From assembly GCF_012516315.1 (NCBI RefSeq), contig NZ_CP051185.1, forward strand, positions 5,771,363 through 5,835,362: a stretch of 64,000 nt of DNA. Direction: 5' to 3'. Made by a program: the position numbers and the translations under genes. Shown in pieces: positions 47,314-57,137 of this stretch. Position 1 is the first letter of the stretch; every line of letters begins with the position of its first letter. The stretch comes from Limnospira fusiformis SAG 85.79 (GTDB taxonomy: Bacteria; Cyanobacteriota; Cyanobacteriia; Cyanobacteriales; Microcoleaceae). The notes beneath the pieces were generated by a model that saw only the letters and a list, made by a program, of their open reading frames with translations, ran no database searches and was not told the origin of the DNA.

Positions 47314-48357
47314 TTAACTATTAATTAATGATTGTAATAGTTCCCCATGAACTTGGGCGCGATCGCTCAGAGATTCAATTTGCACAGGGTCAAGGCGATC
47401 GCCATTAGCATAATGTTCAATCCAGGCTTTACTAATGATATTGGCATCGTCGGGAATTTGGGAAAGTTCCCAACCGGGAAAGTCTAATTCTGCCATTAAA
47501 TGACTCACTTTCGGATCGTAACTAATAGCAAAACAGCGACATTCCTGGGAAGCGGCCATAATTAAACTATGCAGTCGCATTGATATAGCCATTTCCACCC
47601 CCTGAAATAATCCCCGCAACATTTGAGGGTCTGTTAATTTCAGAATTTGGCTATGGTAAGGAATAGCCTTATGGATTAACTCAGCGATCACCAAATCTTG
47701 GGATAATTGAAACGGAACCAGTAAAATATAGGTATCCGTCGCCTGCTGAAAAGACACCAAAGCCCTAGTTAAAATCTCTAACCGTTTTGGGGTCAATAAT
47801 GGATGCGATCGCCAGGTAACAGCCACTCTAGGCGCTGGCAAATCCCACAGCCCTGGTACAGGTTTTGGGTCGAGAGCCCACACGGGATCAGGAGCTAAGG
47901 TAAACGGAATTTGCCAATCTGTCAATAGGGCAGCCGAACCACTATCACGGACAGTAACTAGATTACACCCCGCAAAAGCCCTTTTTGCGATAGCGCGGGT
48001 AATCGGACGCTGGAGAGGACCAATACCTTGAGACCAAGCAATCGTCCTCAATCCCATCTGTTGAGCTAATCCCATCAATCCCGTATAATATAATGGGCTG
48101 ATGGCGCTGGTGACATCTTGAATTAAACTCCCACCCCCCCAGATAAACCAATCAGCAGCCCGCAAAACTTTCAACACCTGAAAGGCATTTCGGCGATCGC
48201 AGGTTTTAACTCCGTATTGGGTCTGAGTTTGGCTAGGGTTTCCCGATAAAGCGATCGCTTCTACCGCATCGGGTAGCATCTGTAATAACGAAGCCAAAAG
48301 CGCCTCATCACCGCCATTCCCCTCCCCATAATAACCACAACAAATAGCCCTTACCAT
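47314..48357 (-). CDS. csaB: Polysaccharide pyruvyl transferase CsaB
   Basis: About 347 residues from the ATG at 48357; a TTG at 48369 adds four. The family transfers pyruvate from phosphoenolpyruvate as a ketal to a cell-wall polysaccharide, anchoring S-layer proteins in bacteria that have them. Visible features: CGYYGEGNGGDEALL at the start, DWFIWGGGSLIQDVTS, IAWSQGIGPLQRPI, LVTVRDSGSAALL and the C-terminal SMRLHSLIMAASQECRCFAISYDPK, which matches the conserved His/Arg site. Membrane or cytosolic; no signal peptide. It fits with the surface-glycan theme of the window. Confidence 0.92.
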   Translation of the reverse strand: MVRAICCGYYGEGNGGDEALLASLLQMLPDAVEAIALSGNPSQTQTQYGVKTCDRRNAFQVLKVLRAADWFIWGGGSLIQDVTSAISPLYYTGLMGLAQQMGLRTIAWSQGIGPLQRPITRAIAKRAFAGCNLVTVRDSGSAALLTDWQIPFTLAPDPVWALDPKPVPGLWDLPAPRVAVTWRSHPLLTPKRLEILTRALVSFQQATDTYILLVPFQLSQDLVIAELIHKAIPYHSQILKLTDPQMLRGLFQGVEMAISMRLHSLIMAASQECRCFAISYDPKVSHLMAELDFPGWELSQIPDDANIISKAWIEHYANGDRLDPVQIESLSDRAQVHGELLQSLINS

Positions 48358-48559
48358 CTTGCTATTCAAACTTGAACTGTTCTTGTACCGTTAAATATAC
48401 CGATATCCAATAATTCGTCAAATCTCATCAGGCAATAATTAGGGAAGACCCCCAGACTGCTGCTGGCTATGTCTGCTTGGTAGAATTCATAGCAATTGAT
48501 AGCAGCATTTACATATCCCCCAACTCTCAGTATTGCACCCCAGTAGCTGTCAAAAGATA

Positions 48560-48787
48560 TTAACAGACTCCATTATCATAACACTCAGAGGGTCGTCTTT
48601 GTTGAACCTCCGGTAGTGGTAACTCGTAGGGGGATGTATTTTCACTCCCCCAAAATATAGATTCTGTCTTCACCGGGAAAGATAAGACCTCAGACTGATT
48701 AAAAACGGCATTTGGGACCCCCGGGATGGCCAAAAACAGGGGAAATGCCATCATCAGCATTTGGGTTTGTGATTTAATGTTACTCAT
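48560..48787 (-). CDS. Small hypothetical protein with an N-terminal hydrophobic stretch
   Basis: A 75-residue frame starting MSNIKSQTQMLMMAFPLFLA, which could be a signal peptide or membrane anchor, followed by a polar region ending in Cys-Tyr-Asp-Asn-Gly-Val-Cys. A plausible ribosome-binding site AGGCGAGG lies upstream of the ATG. I recognise no family. It is isolated between csaB and the ArsA-like gene, so it may equally be a chance frame. Confidence 0.35.
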   Translation of the reverse strand: MSNIKSQTQMLMMAFPLFLAIPGVPNAVFNQSEVLSFPVKTESIFWGSENTSPYELPLPEVQQRRPSECYDNGVC

Positions 48788-49185
48788 GATTTGAACCTCG
48801 CCTAAGCTGAACTTGATTAAAAATAGGCAAACCGTCGAGGGTTTTGTATCTTACTTGTTTCATTTTTCCAGTTAGAAATGAGATAGCAGGATTTTCCTGA
48901 AATAGGGAAAGAACACGGTTTAATTGGGACTTGGGCCCAGGGGGGTTAATTTAATCCTTGCCAACTTTCTATAATTCCATTATGATGGAGCGAACTCCCA
49001 ATCATCATCTGCCGTATGACAGTTATTGCTGAGGCTGAAGGGCTGATGAGTAGGTGCTAGGGTCATGGGGTGATTGGGTCTAATGGTCAACATAACTCGG
49101 AATCATTAAATAATGATGTAGCCGGGACTTGCTCTGATCAGGCGATCGCCCCCAAGGTAAAAAATGGAGTCAATCAGAGAAATTT
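48788..49185. other. 398-bp intergenic region with a candidate promoter
   Basis: No gene is visible. The region separates the divergent small frame and the ArsA-like gene. It contains a short palindromic stretch ATCATTAAATAATGAT near 49104 and one HIP1-like site near 49141. Confidence 0.6.
48958..48986 (+). promoter_or_regulatory. Candidate sigma70-type promoter for the ArsA-like gene
   Basis: TTGCCA at 48958-48963 and TATGAT at 48981-48986 are separated by 17 bp, the optimal spacing. It would give a leader of roughly 190 nt before the ATG at 49186. Supported by sequence pattern only. Confidence 0.35.
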
Positions 49186-51099
49186 ATGGTAGAGGACTTT
49201 CATAAGCTAAGTTTAGCTCTATTTAGTGGTAAAGGAGGTGTGGGTAAAACCACCCTGGCTTGTGGGTTAGCCCTCCATTGGGCTAGTCAGTTTCCTGATG
49301 ATCGCATCCTGCTACTATCAACAGATCCAGCTCACTCCCTAGGAGATGTGCTACAAATGCAGGTAGAGAACACCCCCCACCATGTCGCAGCCATGGCTGA
49401 TTTTGTTCCTCTGCCTAACCTGAGTATCCGCGCCCTAGATGCCCATATACTCCTCAAAGACTTTAAGGAACGCTACGGAGATACCTTACAATTGTTGGTG
49501 GAACGTGGCAGTTTTGTAGAAGGCGAAGACCTTACCCCCGTTTGGGACCTCGAATGGCCGGGAGTTGATGAGTTGATGGGTTTATTGGAAATTCAGCGCC
49601 TCTTTGACGAAAACCTGATCGACCGGGTAGTGGTGGATATGGCTCCCAGTGGTCACGCCCTTAACCTTTTGGGGTTAATGGATTTTTTGGATAATTTGTT
49701 AGAATCCCTCGAACTATTCCAAGAAAAACATCGCACCATCGGCAGTTCCTTTACTGGTAGCCACCGCCAAGACGAAGGAGATGAGTTTTTAGATGAAATG
49801 CGGGACAAACTCGCTTCAGGACGCGCTAGGCTGCAAGATGCTGACCATACCTCTTGTTTCTGTGTGGCTATTCCTGAACCTATGAGTTTATTTGAAACCC
49901 GGCGATTTTTGGAGTCTCTACAAACTCTCAAAATTCATCTGGGTGGGGTATGGATTAATCATATCGTGACCGAAGCTGTTGATGGCGATCGCTATCGTGA
50001 ACAGCAACCCCTCATGGCTGAGTTTATCAAAATCGCCGCCGATCAGCCTATATTTCTAGTCCCGGAATTAGACACCGAACCCCTGGGAGTTACCGCCTTA
50101 AATAGCTTATTTGCTCAAACTAAGCCTTTGGGTAACGATGACCAATTAGCTATCATCACCCAAACCGAAAACCAGCCCGTATCATTGGTGACATTCCCTG
50201 ATGCTCCTAAATTACCAGATTTTCTGTCCTTGGGGCGGCGTTTAGTTATTGTCGGGGGAAAAGGTGGTGTGGGTAAAACCACTGTTGCTGCTGCTATAGG
50301 TTGGGCGATGGCAGAACGTTACAGCGCGCGCCATGTTAGAATGGTATCTATTGACCCGGCCCATTCCTTGGGTGATGCCTTCGGTTGTCAGTTAGGACAT
50401 CAAGCCCTTAACATTACTGATAACCTTAGCGGTCAGGAAATTGATGCTGACCAGGTTCTCGATAGGTTTCGCTCAGACTATCTCTGGGAATTGGCGGAAA
50501 TGATGGGGGGAGATTCTGGAGACCCTGATGCTAATCTCAAACTGGCTTATGGACCAGAGGCTTGGCGGCGCATTGTTTCCCAGTCTCTCCCAGGACTTGA
50601 TGAGATGTTGTCTCTGGTGGAGGTGATGGAGTTATTGGAAAGCCACGAACAAGATTTGATTGTATTAGATACTGCTCCCACGGGTCATCTATTGCGGTTT
50701 TTGGAGATTCCTACCGCTATGAGTGATTGGCTGGCTTGGATTTTTAAGCTGTGGATTAAATATCAGAATGTCTTGGGAAGGGTTGAGTTTATGGGACGGT
50801 TGCGAACCTTGCGCCAGCGGGTCGTGAAAGCACAAAAACGTCTGGCTGACCCCGAATATACCGAGTTTATTGGAGTTGTTCAAAATCGCGAGGCTATTCT
50901 AGCAGAAGCTGAAAGATTAGTCGAATCTGTCCGGGAACAGTCGATCGCCCAAAATTACATCGTACATAATCGCGCTGAATTGGGTAAGGCAATTTCAGGC
51001 GATCGCTTTGGGGAATTGGCGATCGTTCCTTTACCTAATTTACCTCGCTGTGTTGAGCCGATATTCCGCATTCAAAAAGCCGCTGAATTAATCTTTTAA
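49186..51099 (+). CDS. Tandem-domain ArsA/Get3-family ATPase
   Basis: A 637-residue protein with two ArsA-type ATPase halves. Each has a deviant Walker A (FSGKGGVGKTTLAC at about residues 13-26; VGGKGGVGKTTVAAA near 357) and a switch/Walker B-like motif (VVDMAPSGHALNLL; VLDTAPTGHLLRFLE). DPAHSLGDVLQ and DPAHSLGDAFG follow as in ArsA. The family moves anions (arsenite) or tail-anchored membrane proteins. No conserved Cys triad of arsenite pumps is evident, and there are no ars genes nearby, so a Get3-like or other membrane-protein role seems as likely. The double form is common in cyanobacteria. Confidence 0.88.
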   Translation: MVEDFHKLSLALFSGKGGVGKTTLACGLALHWASQFPDDRILLLSTDPAHSLGDVLQMQVENTPHHVAAMADFVPLPNLSIRALDAHILLKDFKERYGDTLQLLVERGSFVEGEDLTPVWDLEWPGVDELMGLLEIQRLFDENLIDRVVVDMAPSGHALNLLGLMDFLDNLLESLELFQEKHRTIGSSFTGSHRQDEGDEFLDEMRDKLASGRARLQDADHTSCFCVAIPEPMSLFETRRFLESLQTLKIHLGGVWINHIVTEAVDGDRYREQQPLMAEFIKIAADQPIFLVPELDTEPLGVTALNSLFAQTKPLGNDDQLAIITQTENQPVSLVTFPDAPKLPDFLSLGRRLVIVGGKGGVGKTTVAAAIGWAMAERYSARHVRMVSIDPAHSLGDAFGCQLGHQALNITDNLSGQEIDADQVLDRFRSDYLWELAEMMGGDSGDPDANLKLAYGPEAWRRIVSQSLPGLDEMLSLVEVMELLESHEQDLIVLDTAPTGHLLRFLEIPTAMSDWLAWIFKLWIKYQNVLGRVEFMGRLRTLRQRVVKAQKRLADPEYTEFIGVVQNREAILAEAERLVESVREQSIAQNYIVHNRAELGKAISGDRFGELAIVPLPNLPRCVEPIFRIQKAAELIF

Positions 51100-51277
51100 C
51101 AGCACCCTAAATGCGATCAACACCGAACCAAACCACCCTAGACGGCTATATATATGCCGCCACATTTTCCCATGCTGTTATCATAAGTCAATCTCCGAGA
51201 TTTGTCAATAGGCAATCTGGCAAATTAGGGATTATTCTATAAATGGTGTATTAATCAATCCAAGGAAGGAATGAGCC

Positions 51278-51946
51278 ATGGTTAAGGGTAATCTTCTGAG
51301 TCGATGGTGGGGAGTAACGATGATGGGGATAATGATTAGTTTAACCGGGAGTATTAGTCCGGTGTCTGTCCTAGCTGAATCCGACTCTTCCGACCCCTCA
51401 GAAACCTATACAACTATTATGGATTGGTGTCTGAATAGGGAGAATTTATCCCCAGATGCTAGATATACCGTACAACTGATTTTGAGGGAAGCCGGAACCT
51501 TTAACTGTGCGAGAGCTAGTGAAAACTTGCTAAATTTAAATAGACTAGATCTAAACACCAGTTTAATTAGGGATGTTGCGCCTTTAGGAAGTCTCACCAA
51601 CCTAACGGAATTAAGATTGATGAATAACCGAATCTCAGATATCAGTCCTCTCGCGAATCTGACGAACCTGGAAAATCTGGATTTAAGTTACAATCTACTC
51701 ACCGATGTTAGTGCTTTAGGGGAACTCATGAATCTGAGAGTTCTTAACCTGAGTTATAACCAAATTAATGATGTTAGTAGCCTCAATAATTTATCAAGAC
51801 TAAATGAGTTAAATCTCAATCACAACAACATCTCTAATATCAGTTCCTTATCTTCCCTAGAACGCATCACTTATTTATTTGTCAGACATAACCCAATTGC
51901 AGACCAGACCTGTCCGATTTCGCCGAGATTTATCTGTCAGTTTTAG
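51278..51946 (+). CDS. Secreted leucine-rich-repeat protein
   Basis: A 222-residue protein starting with an apparent signal peptide (MVKGNLLSRWWGVTMMGIMI, cleavage probably after SVLA near residue 34). About five internalin-type 22-residue leucine-rich repeats follow (residues 88-200, for example LTNLTELRLMNNRISDISPL and LMNLRVLNLSYNQINDVSSL), with a Cys-containing cap CPISPRFICQF at the end. The start is supported by AAGGAAGG 8 bp upstream of the ATG. LRR domains of this type bind proteins; the partner is unknown. It stands alone between two unrelated genes. Confidence 0.85.
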   Translation: MVKGNLLSRWWGVTMMGIMISLTGSISPVSVLAESDSSDPSETYTTIMDWCLNRENLSPDARYTVQLILREAGTFNCARASENLLNLNRLDLNTSLIRDVAPLGSLTNLTELRLMNNRISDISPLANLTNLENLDLSYNLLTDVSALGELMNLRVLNLSYNQINDVSSLNNLSRLNELNLNHNNISNISSLSSLERITYLFVRHNPIADQTCPISPRFICQF

Positions 51947-51985
51947 TTGTTAGGGAAAGGATAATTTCCGATTGATTGACTGAGA

Positions 51986-52615
51986 TTACTCAAAGTTTTT
52001 ATAAACTTGGCGAAATTGTAAAATCAAGCCGAGGGTGACTTGTTTCATCACCTGGTAGAGAATGGATATAATCACAAATGTAATCATGATGACTAGCAGC
52101 GGTTTTCGGCTAGTCAAATCATTCAAAGTCTCGACCATAATCACATCTGGTTGAGTCACCAAGTCCCAACTATTAAATCTTTGAAAACGTCCTAGATATA
52201 CACCGATCGCACAGAGAAAATGAACGAGAAACTCAGCCGGGATTACCCATTTTTTGGCTCCTTGTTTAACTAAATAGTGACCCTGATTAATTAAGGAAAT
52301 GACATAGGCTTGAAATCCCATGAGAATTGCGAAGACATGAAGGGGGATAAAAAACAGAGTAATAACCCAGACAGAATATCCGGCTCTGGTGGCTCTAATT
52401 AAGTGGATAATATCGGTGAGTAAATAGGGTGCATTAGGCAAAAAAGCGATAAAAACCACTAAAGTAATCCACCACAACCCAGACCGAGAGATATTTTTGC
52501 GCCGAAACAGAAAAAAGCTGAGAACTAGGGGAATAAACGCTAAAAACAGATTCCAAATAATCCAGCCACTATGTCGATTAAAAGCATCTAAAGCACCAGC
52601 GAGTATAGCTTCCAT
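51986..52615 (-). CDS. DUF1361 integral membrane protein
   Basis: A 209-residue protein with about five hydrophobic segments (near residues 17-37, 47-62, 83-103, 128-142, 173-193). The conserved motif VFIAFLPNAPYLLTDIIHL and the following GVYLGRFQRFNSWDLV are the marks of DUF1361. No catalytic function is known for the family. Its stop faces that of the LRR gene at a distance of 39 bp. Confidence 0.85.
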   Translation of the reverse strand: MEAILAGALDAFNRHSGWIIWNLFLAFIPLVLSFFLFRRKNISRSGLWWITLVVFIAFLPNAPYLLTDIIHLIRATRAGYSVWVITLFFIPLHVFAILMGFQAYVISLINQGHYLVKQGAKKWVIPAEFLVHFLCAIGVYLGRFQRFNSWDLVTQPDVIMVETLNDLTSRKPLLVIMITFVIISILYQVMKQVTLGLILQFRQVYKNFE

Positions 52616-52684
52616 GATATCTTAACTTCCTCCGTTAGTGAAATTCAATCAAGCTCGCGCCATGCTAGAGAATATTATATCTAA

Positions 52685-54055
52685 CTAATCATGATGGCCA
52701 CAGGATTTTAAAAACCGTTGAGGGATGGTGGTCTGACTCCCCCAATGTAGGTGTAAATAGGAACAGTGAACATTAGGAAGAGGGTTCCAACCTTCGGGGT
52801 GAGTTTCTGGGAGGCTGTGATAGCGAGAAATGTCATAGATAGGGTTAGGGGGTTCTTCGGTTAGGTGGGAATGGTGGAATTGATGACCGCAGACGGTATC
52901 TCCTGAAGATAGTAGGGGTGTTTCTCGTAAGACTTTCCCTTGATAATATCCTAAAGTCAATCGTTTTTCCATAATAGCGGTAGTAGGAAGAATTCCGACC
53001 ATAGACCAGGCTTGTTGATTAAAGTCGATAATTTGATCACATAAATACATTAACCCCCCACATTCTGCATAAGTAGGAATACCGGAGTTAATGAGCGATC
53101 GCACTTGTTGAATAGCGGGTTGATTTTGACTTAAAGACTCAGCGAATACTTCGGGAAATCCGCCGCCAAAATACAGACCATCAACGGGTTCGGGAATGGT
53201 TTGTGTTAGGGGACTCCAGGAGATTAATTCGGCTCCCAATTCTTGCAATAAATCGAGGTTATCAGCATAGTAAAAACTGAAAGCGACATCACGAGCGATC
53301 GCTATTTTCACGCGGGGAATTTTCACGGGAATCTCTCGAGGTTCTGGGGTGAGAGTTTCCGCAGTCAATAGGGGAAGTAGTTGTGACCAATCAAAACAAT
53401 TAGCGGCTAATTCTGTCAGTCGCTTTAAGAGGATATCAAGATTAGAAATTTCTTGGGTGGGAACTAATCCTAAATGGCGGTCAGGAATGGTAATATTATC
53501 CTGGCGGCGCACGACACCTAAAATCGGCAAATTCAGAGGTTTTAAGGCGGCTTTCAGTAAATCCAGATGGCGATCGCTTCCGACTCGGTTCAGGATGATA
53601 CCGGCGAATTTTAGCCGAGGATTTATGGTACAATAACCATGGGCGATCGCCGCCACAGAACCGGATAATCTAGCGCAATCAATCACTAAAATAATCGGCA
53701 AATTCAAGCATTCAGCAATATAAGCAGTTGAGGCAAAATCAGAGTTAAATTCTGTGGATTCCCACCCGGTAGGAATACCATCAAACAACCCCATAACTCC
53801 CTCAATAACTCCTAATTGAGAGCCACTAATATGGCGCTGAAAACAGGATTTAACATAATCTTCTGAAGTCAGAATTGGATCGAGATTTCGACAAGGTTTT
53901 TGGGTAACATACTCATGAAACATCGGGTCAATGTAATCAGGACCCACCTTAAAAGATTGCACATCAAAATTGTGATGTTTCAGATAAGCTAAAATACTGA
54001 GCGTAATTGTGGTTTTACCTACGCCGCTGCGTTCTCCCGCAATGATAACAGTCAT
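52685..54055 (-). CDS. cobB: Cobyrinic acid a,c-diamide synthase
   Basis: A 456-residue enzyme of the CobB/CbiA family, which amidates cobyrinate at positions a and c using glutamine and ATP in cobalamin synthesis. The N-terminal half is a dethiobiotin-synthetase-like P-loop domain: IIAGERSGVGKTTITLSI, FKVGPDYIDPMFHE, VIEGVMGLFDG. The C-terminal half is a class I glutamine amidotransferase-like domain with YFGGGFPEVFAESL and the nucleophile Cys in PTYAECGGLMYLCD. A late His in HCSYLHLHWGS completes the triad region. Length is normal. Cyanobacteria make pseudocobalamin by this pathway. Confidence 0.95.
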   Translation of the reverse strand: MTVIIAGERSGVGKTTITLSILAYLKHHNFDVQSFKVGPDYIDPMFHEYVTQKPCRNLDPILTSEDYVKSCFQRHISGSQLGVIEGVMGLFDGIPTGWESTEFNSDFASTAYIAECLNLPIILVIDCARLSGSVAAIAHGYCTINPRLKFAGIILNRVGSDRHLDLLKAALKPLNLPILGVVRRQDNITIPDRHLGLVPTQEISNLDILLKRLTELAANCFDWSQLLPLLTAETLTPEPREIPVKIPRVKIAIARDVAFSFYYADNLDLLQELGAELISWSPLTQTIPEPVDGLYFGGGFPEVFAESLSQNQPAIQQVRSLINSGIPTYAECGGLMYLCDQIIDFNQQAWSMVGILPTTAIMEKRLTLGYYQGKVLRETPLLSSGDTVCGHQFHHSHLTEEPPNPIYDISRYHSLPETHPEGWNPLPNVHCSYLHLHWGSQTTIPQRFLKSCGHHD

Positions 54056-54099
54056 GAAAAATCTACCTATTTCGACAATTTTTTAAGCATTATTTACGA

Positions 54100-54681
54100 T
54101 TAAGAATTACCCGGATCAACGGAGAAATCCTCAACTTGTTGCAGCATAATTTGTTGTTCAAATAGATCTGGATATTCTTGAATCCAGTCATCAACTAAAA
54201 AATAAAAAGATATCCAGCAACTCATAACCACATGACCCAGGATTAATAACAGAAACGGACCACTAATTAAAGGGGGAGTTGGTCGCAGTTTAAATTTAGC
54301 ATCAATCAACTGAATTAAAAACACAAAACAAGCGCAGATAATCGGCCAAACAGTTATGGCAAATGTGGGTAACTGTTCAGCAGTTTCCTGATCAACTAAT
54401 ACGGTAATTAAAGTTCCGGTAATCCAAGGACTTAGGGAAACACCACGAATGATAAAAGGATGTTGATTGGTGCGCCAAGAAATGCCAGCAGTTAGCAAAA
54501 TCCAACTCAGGTTGGCTATGGAGTTACTGCGTTCGATGTTATCGGTCAGCAGGCTAGAAACTAACCAAGCCAATAGACCGACTATGACTACACTTTTCCA
54601 GTGATATAACTTAGGTGGCTTAACGGTATTTACCACGGAAGTGACATTTTTAACTAAGGGATGTTTCAGGGGATTATCCAT
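54100..54681 (-). CDS. DUF5357/FraD-like membrane protein
   Basis: A 193-residue protein with about five hydrophobic stretches (near residues 32-46, 57-71, 83-96, 106-124, 140-166) and an acidic tail. It overlaps the upstream FraC-like gene by one base (TAATG), so translation is coupled. In Nostoc, fraC and fraD are adjacent and encode septal-junction proteins for filament integrity. This protein is shorter than Nostoc FraD and lacks its long C-terminal part. I base the name on gene order and general membrane pattern, so it is tentative. Confidence 0.5.
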   Translation of the reverse strand: MDNPLKHPLVKNVTSVVNTVKPPKLYHWKSVVIVGLLAWLVSSLLTDNIERSNSIANLSWILLTAGISWRTNQHPFIIRGVSLSPWITGTLITVLVDQETAEQLPTFAITVWPIICACFVFLIQLIDAKFKLRPTPPLISGPFLLLILGHVVMSCWISFYFLVDDWIQEYPDLFEQQIMLQQVEDFSVDPGNS

Positions 54682-55205
54682 TATGATGAAACCTCGTTAG
54701 CTTGCAGTACAGTTAAGGCTATAATACACACATAACTAATGGTGTGTGCGCGGACAAGAGAGCGAATAATGATTTGAGTCTCCTGACTCATGGAAAAAAT
54801 CAGAGGACTTTGAGATTTTTTGGGGTCAGGCTTGTCTTGTTGGGGGGGGATTTCGCATAAAAATTTATACAAAGCAAATCCATTAACTTTAATGGCTAAA
54901 TATAACAAAAAATAAACCATCGTAATGAGGAGCAAGGTTAGAGACAATTGGGGAGTTTCTCCGACCAGAAGATACACGATAAAATCTTTCTGAACAAAGT
55001 CAGGAATCACTCCCTTTATTATAAAAAAGCTCATAATTCCGACGATTTCTGCTAACAAATTAATGGCGGCTGCATATTCGACACTTTTGCGGGGGGACAA
55101 ATTCAGATAACCACTCAGAAGCCATGATTCAAGGGTAATCACAATTAACAAACGACAAAATCGGGTGAGGATTGTCCGTATTCCAATGGTGACAGCAGGT
55201 AGCAT
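54681..55205 (-). CDS. FraC-like filament-integrity membrane protein
   Basis: A 174-residue membrane protein with hydrophobic segments near residues 15-32, 47-65, 85-110 and 150-166. The stretch YLNLSPRKSVEYAAAINLLAE resembles the conserved region of cyanobacterial FraC, a small membrane protein needed to keep cells joined in filaments. Size (Nostoc FraC is about 180 residues) and pairing with a FraD-like gene support this. It heads the two-gene unit. Confidence 0.55.
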   Translation of the reverse strand: MLPAVTIGIRTILTRFCRLLIVITLESWLLSGYLNLSPRKSVEYAAAINLLAEIVGIMSFFIIKGVIPDFVQKDFIVYLLVGETPQLSLTLLLITMVYFLLYLAIKVNGFALYKFLCEIPPQQDKPDPKKSQSPLIFSMSQETQIIIRSLVRAHTISYVCIIALTVLQANEVSS

Positions 55206-55300
55206 GAAGCGTGGACTCCATTAAGATGATAAACTTAATCTATCATTAAGTTGGGAAATGATTAACATTTGCTGTACTAGGGTACACCAAAGCTATTTTC

Positions 55301-55573
55301 GTCAGCACCCCCGGCTGAAGCACGGGGGCTTCGTGCCCCCCGATTTCAGGTAGCTGACCAGCTTAAGCCTTAACTGGCTACGTGAGCGAGCAAGAGTTAA
55401 AGTTCCTACCCTGGAATGCGTGCTAGTTCCAGGCACTAGAACCAAATCGTTAAACAGTTCTAAGGGGTTAAGACAGTGCGATTTGGAAAGTACCGACTCT
55501 GAACATTAGCGTTCGCGCAGCGTGCGCGTTAGCGCAAGCGCAAACGTTACGAGCAATCAGAACAGACGCAACA
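55301..55573 (+). ncRNA. Omega-RNA (HEARO) of the IscB element
   Basis: The 270 bases directly upstream of iscB are non-coding, GC-rich and full of stems, for example CCCCCGG...GAAGCACGGGGGCTTC around 55309-55340, GGTAGCTGACC, and GCGTTCGCGCAGCGTGCGCG near 55510. Position, length and hairpin density fit the HEARO motif that IscB uses as guide RNA. In such systems the guide is the 5' end of the RNA, derived from flanking DNA, here roughly the bases just left of 55301. The exact ends were not folded by software. Confidence 0.75.
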
Positions 55574-56845
55574 ATGTCTAACCATATTTTCGTTTTAGAT
55601 ACCAACCGCAAGCCCCTGACACCGTGCAAGCCAGGGGTGGCACGATCACTGCTCAAAGCCGGGAAAGCATCGGTATTTCGACGCTACCCATTCACCATTA
55701 TTCTAAACAAGGAGGTTGACGCTAATCCTGAACCCCTCTAACTAAAATTAGACCCAGGCTCTAAAGTCACTGGAATTGCCTTAAAGCAAGGGAATCATAT
55801 TATCTTTGCTGCCGAGTTGCAGCACCGAGGACAGCAGATTAAAGAAGCATTGCTCTCTCGTCGTCAACTCCGACGTTCTCGACGAAACCGCAAGACCCGA
55901 TATCGACCAGCTCGGTTCTTGAATCGGACTCGTCCCGAAGGTTGGTTAGCTCCCAGCTGGCAGCATCGAGTAGATACTCTAATGACCTGGGTTCACCGAT
56001 TTCGTAGACTTGCCCCAGTTGGCCGCATTACCCAAGAGCTAGTACGGTTCGACCTGCAATTGATGGAAAACCCTGAGATTTCAGGTGTTGAGTATCAGCA
56101 GGGAGAATTACAAGGCTATGAAATCAGAGAATACCTGTTGTTCAAGTGGGGCAGAACCTGTGCTTACTGTGGGGCTCAAAATGTACCACTTGAAGTTGAG
56201 CAGATCCAGCCTCGGTCTAAGGGTGGCTCTGACCGGGTTTCTAACCTGACGATGGCTTGCCACTCATGCAATCAAGCCAAAGGCAATGGAGACATTCGGG
56301 ATTTTTTATCGGGCCAGCCTGATGTCCTGAGTCGTCTTCTCAGGCAGGCCAAATCACCCCTTAAAGATGCGGCTGCCGTTAACTCGACCCGATGGGCCTT
56401 GTTCAAGGCTCTGAAAGCAACAGGACTCCCAGTTACCACAGGAACGGGCGGACAAACGAAGTTCAATCGACTGAGGCTCAACCTACCTAAAGCTCACTGG
56501 CTTGATGCTGCCTGTGTTGGACCAGTCGAATCACTCGAAGTTCTGACTTCAAAACCGTTGCTGATTTTAGCAAAGGGGCATGGAACCCGTCAGATGTGCG
56601 GGACGAATAAGTACGGATTCCCGAATCGTCACCGCTCCAGGAGGCAAATTCATAAAGGCTTTCAGACTGGCGACATGGTGACGGCACTGGTCACAGCGGG
56701 GAAGAAAATTGGCTCATATCTAGGACGGGTTCTCTGCCGTGCGTCTGGTAGTTTTGATATTACCACCGCTTCTGTACGGGTGGCAGGCATCAGCCACAAA
56801 TACTGCCAACCCATTCACAGGAAGGATGGTTACGCCTATGCTTGA
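55574..56845 (+). pseudogene. iscB: IscB RNA-guided nuclease with one in-frame stop
   Basis: From the ATG at 55574 the frame encodes MSNHIFVLDTNRKPLTPCKP (PLMP-type start). It then hits TAA at 55739-55741 in NPEPL*LKLDPGSK, where intact relatives have a sense codon, and continues in the same frame to 56845. After the stop it has RuvC-I (KLDPGSKVTGIAL), an Arg-rich bridge helix (RRQLRRSRRNRKTRYRP), RuvC-II (ELVRFDLQ), an HNH domain (CAYCGAQNVPLEVEQIQPRS, then CHSCNQAKGN) and a RuvC-III-like KAHWLDAACVG. All catalytic parts remain, so the single nonsense codon is the only visible lesion. No TnpA-type transposase is present. A restart at 55817 would lack the PLMP part and RuvC-I. Confidence 0.85.
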
Positions 56846-56865
56846 AAGATTGACGGGGACTAAAG

Positions 56866-56930
56866 TCCCCCTGTCGCGTTTCCTCCCCGGTCTAAAGACA
56901 CGGGGCTTCCACGCTCCCAAGAGGTTTACG
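56866..56930 (+). other. Hairpins at the 3' end of the IscB element
   Basis: Two hairpin-forming stretches, GGGGACTAAAGTCCCC and CCCCGGTCTAAAGACACGGGG, followed by CTTCCACGC, lie just past the iscB stop. The second resembles the CCCCCGGCTGAAGCACGGGGG hairpin at the left end of the element, so these are probably the structured ends of an IS605-like IscB transposon. Confidence 0.5.
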
Positions 56931-57137
56931 TGATTGATAAGTCTAACGATCGCCCTACTATGGGAAAGGGGAGCAAGAATTTAATCCAAGATTTGCTTGA
57001 CATCTTAGGACAATAACGTACAATACCCCAAAGATTCGCAACTCAATAATGAGTATACGGTCAAACCCCAGACCATGCCAAATTTCCCTGACGACATACT
57101 CATCAAGTCGGATTCTTCATGGTAAAATCCAATCATG

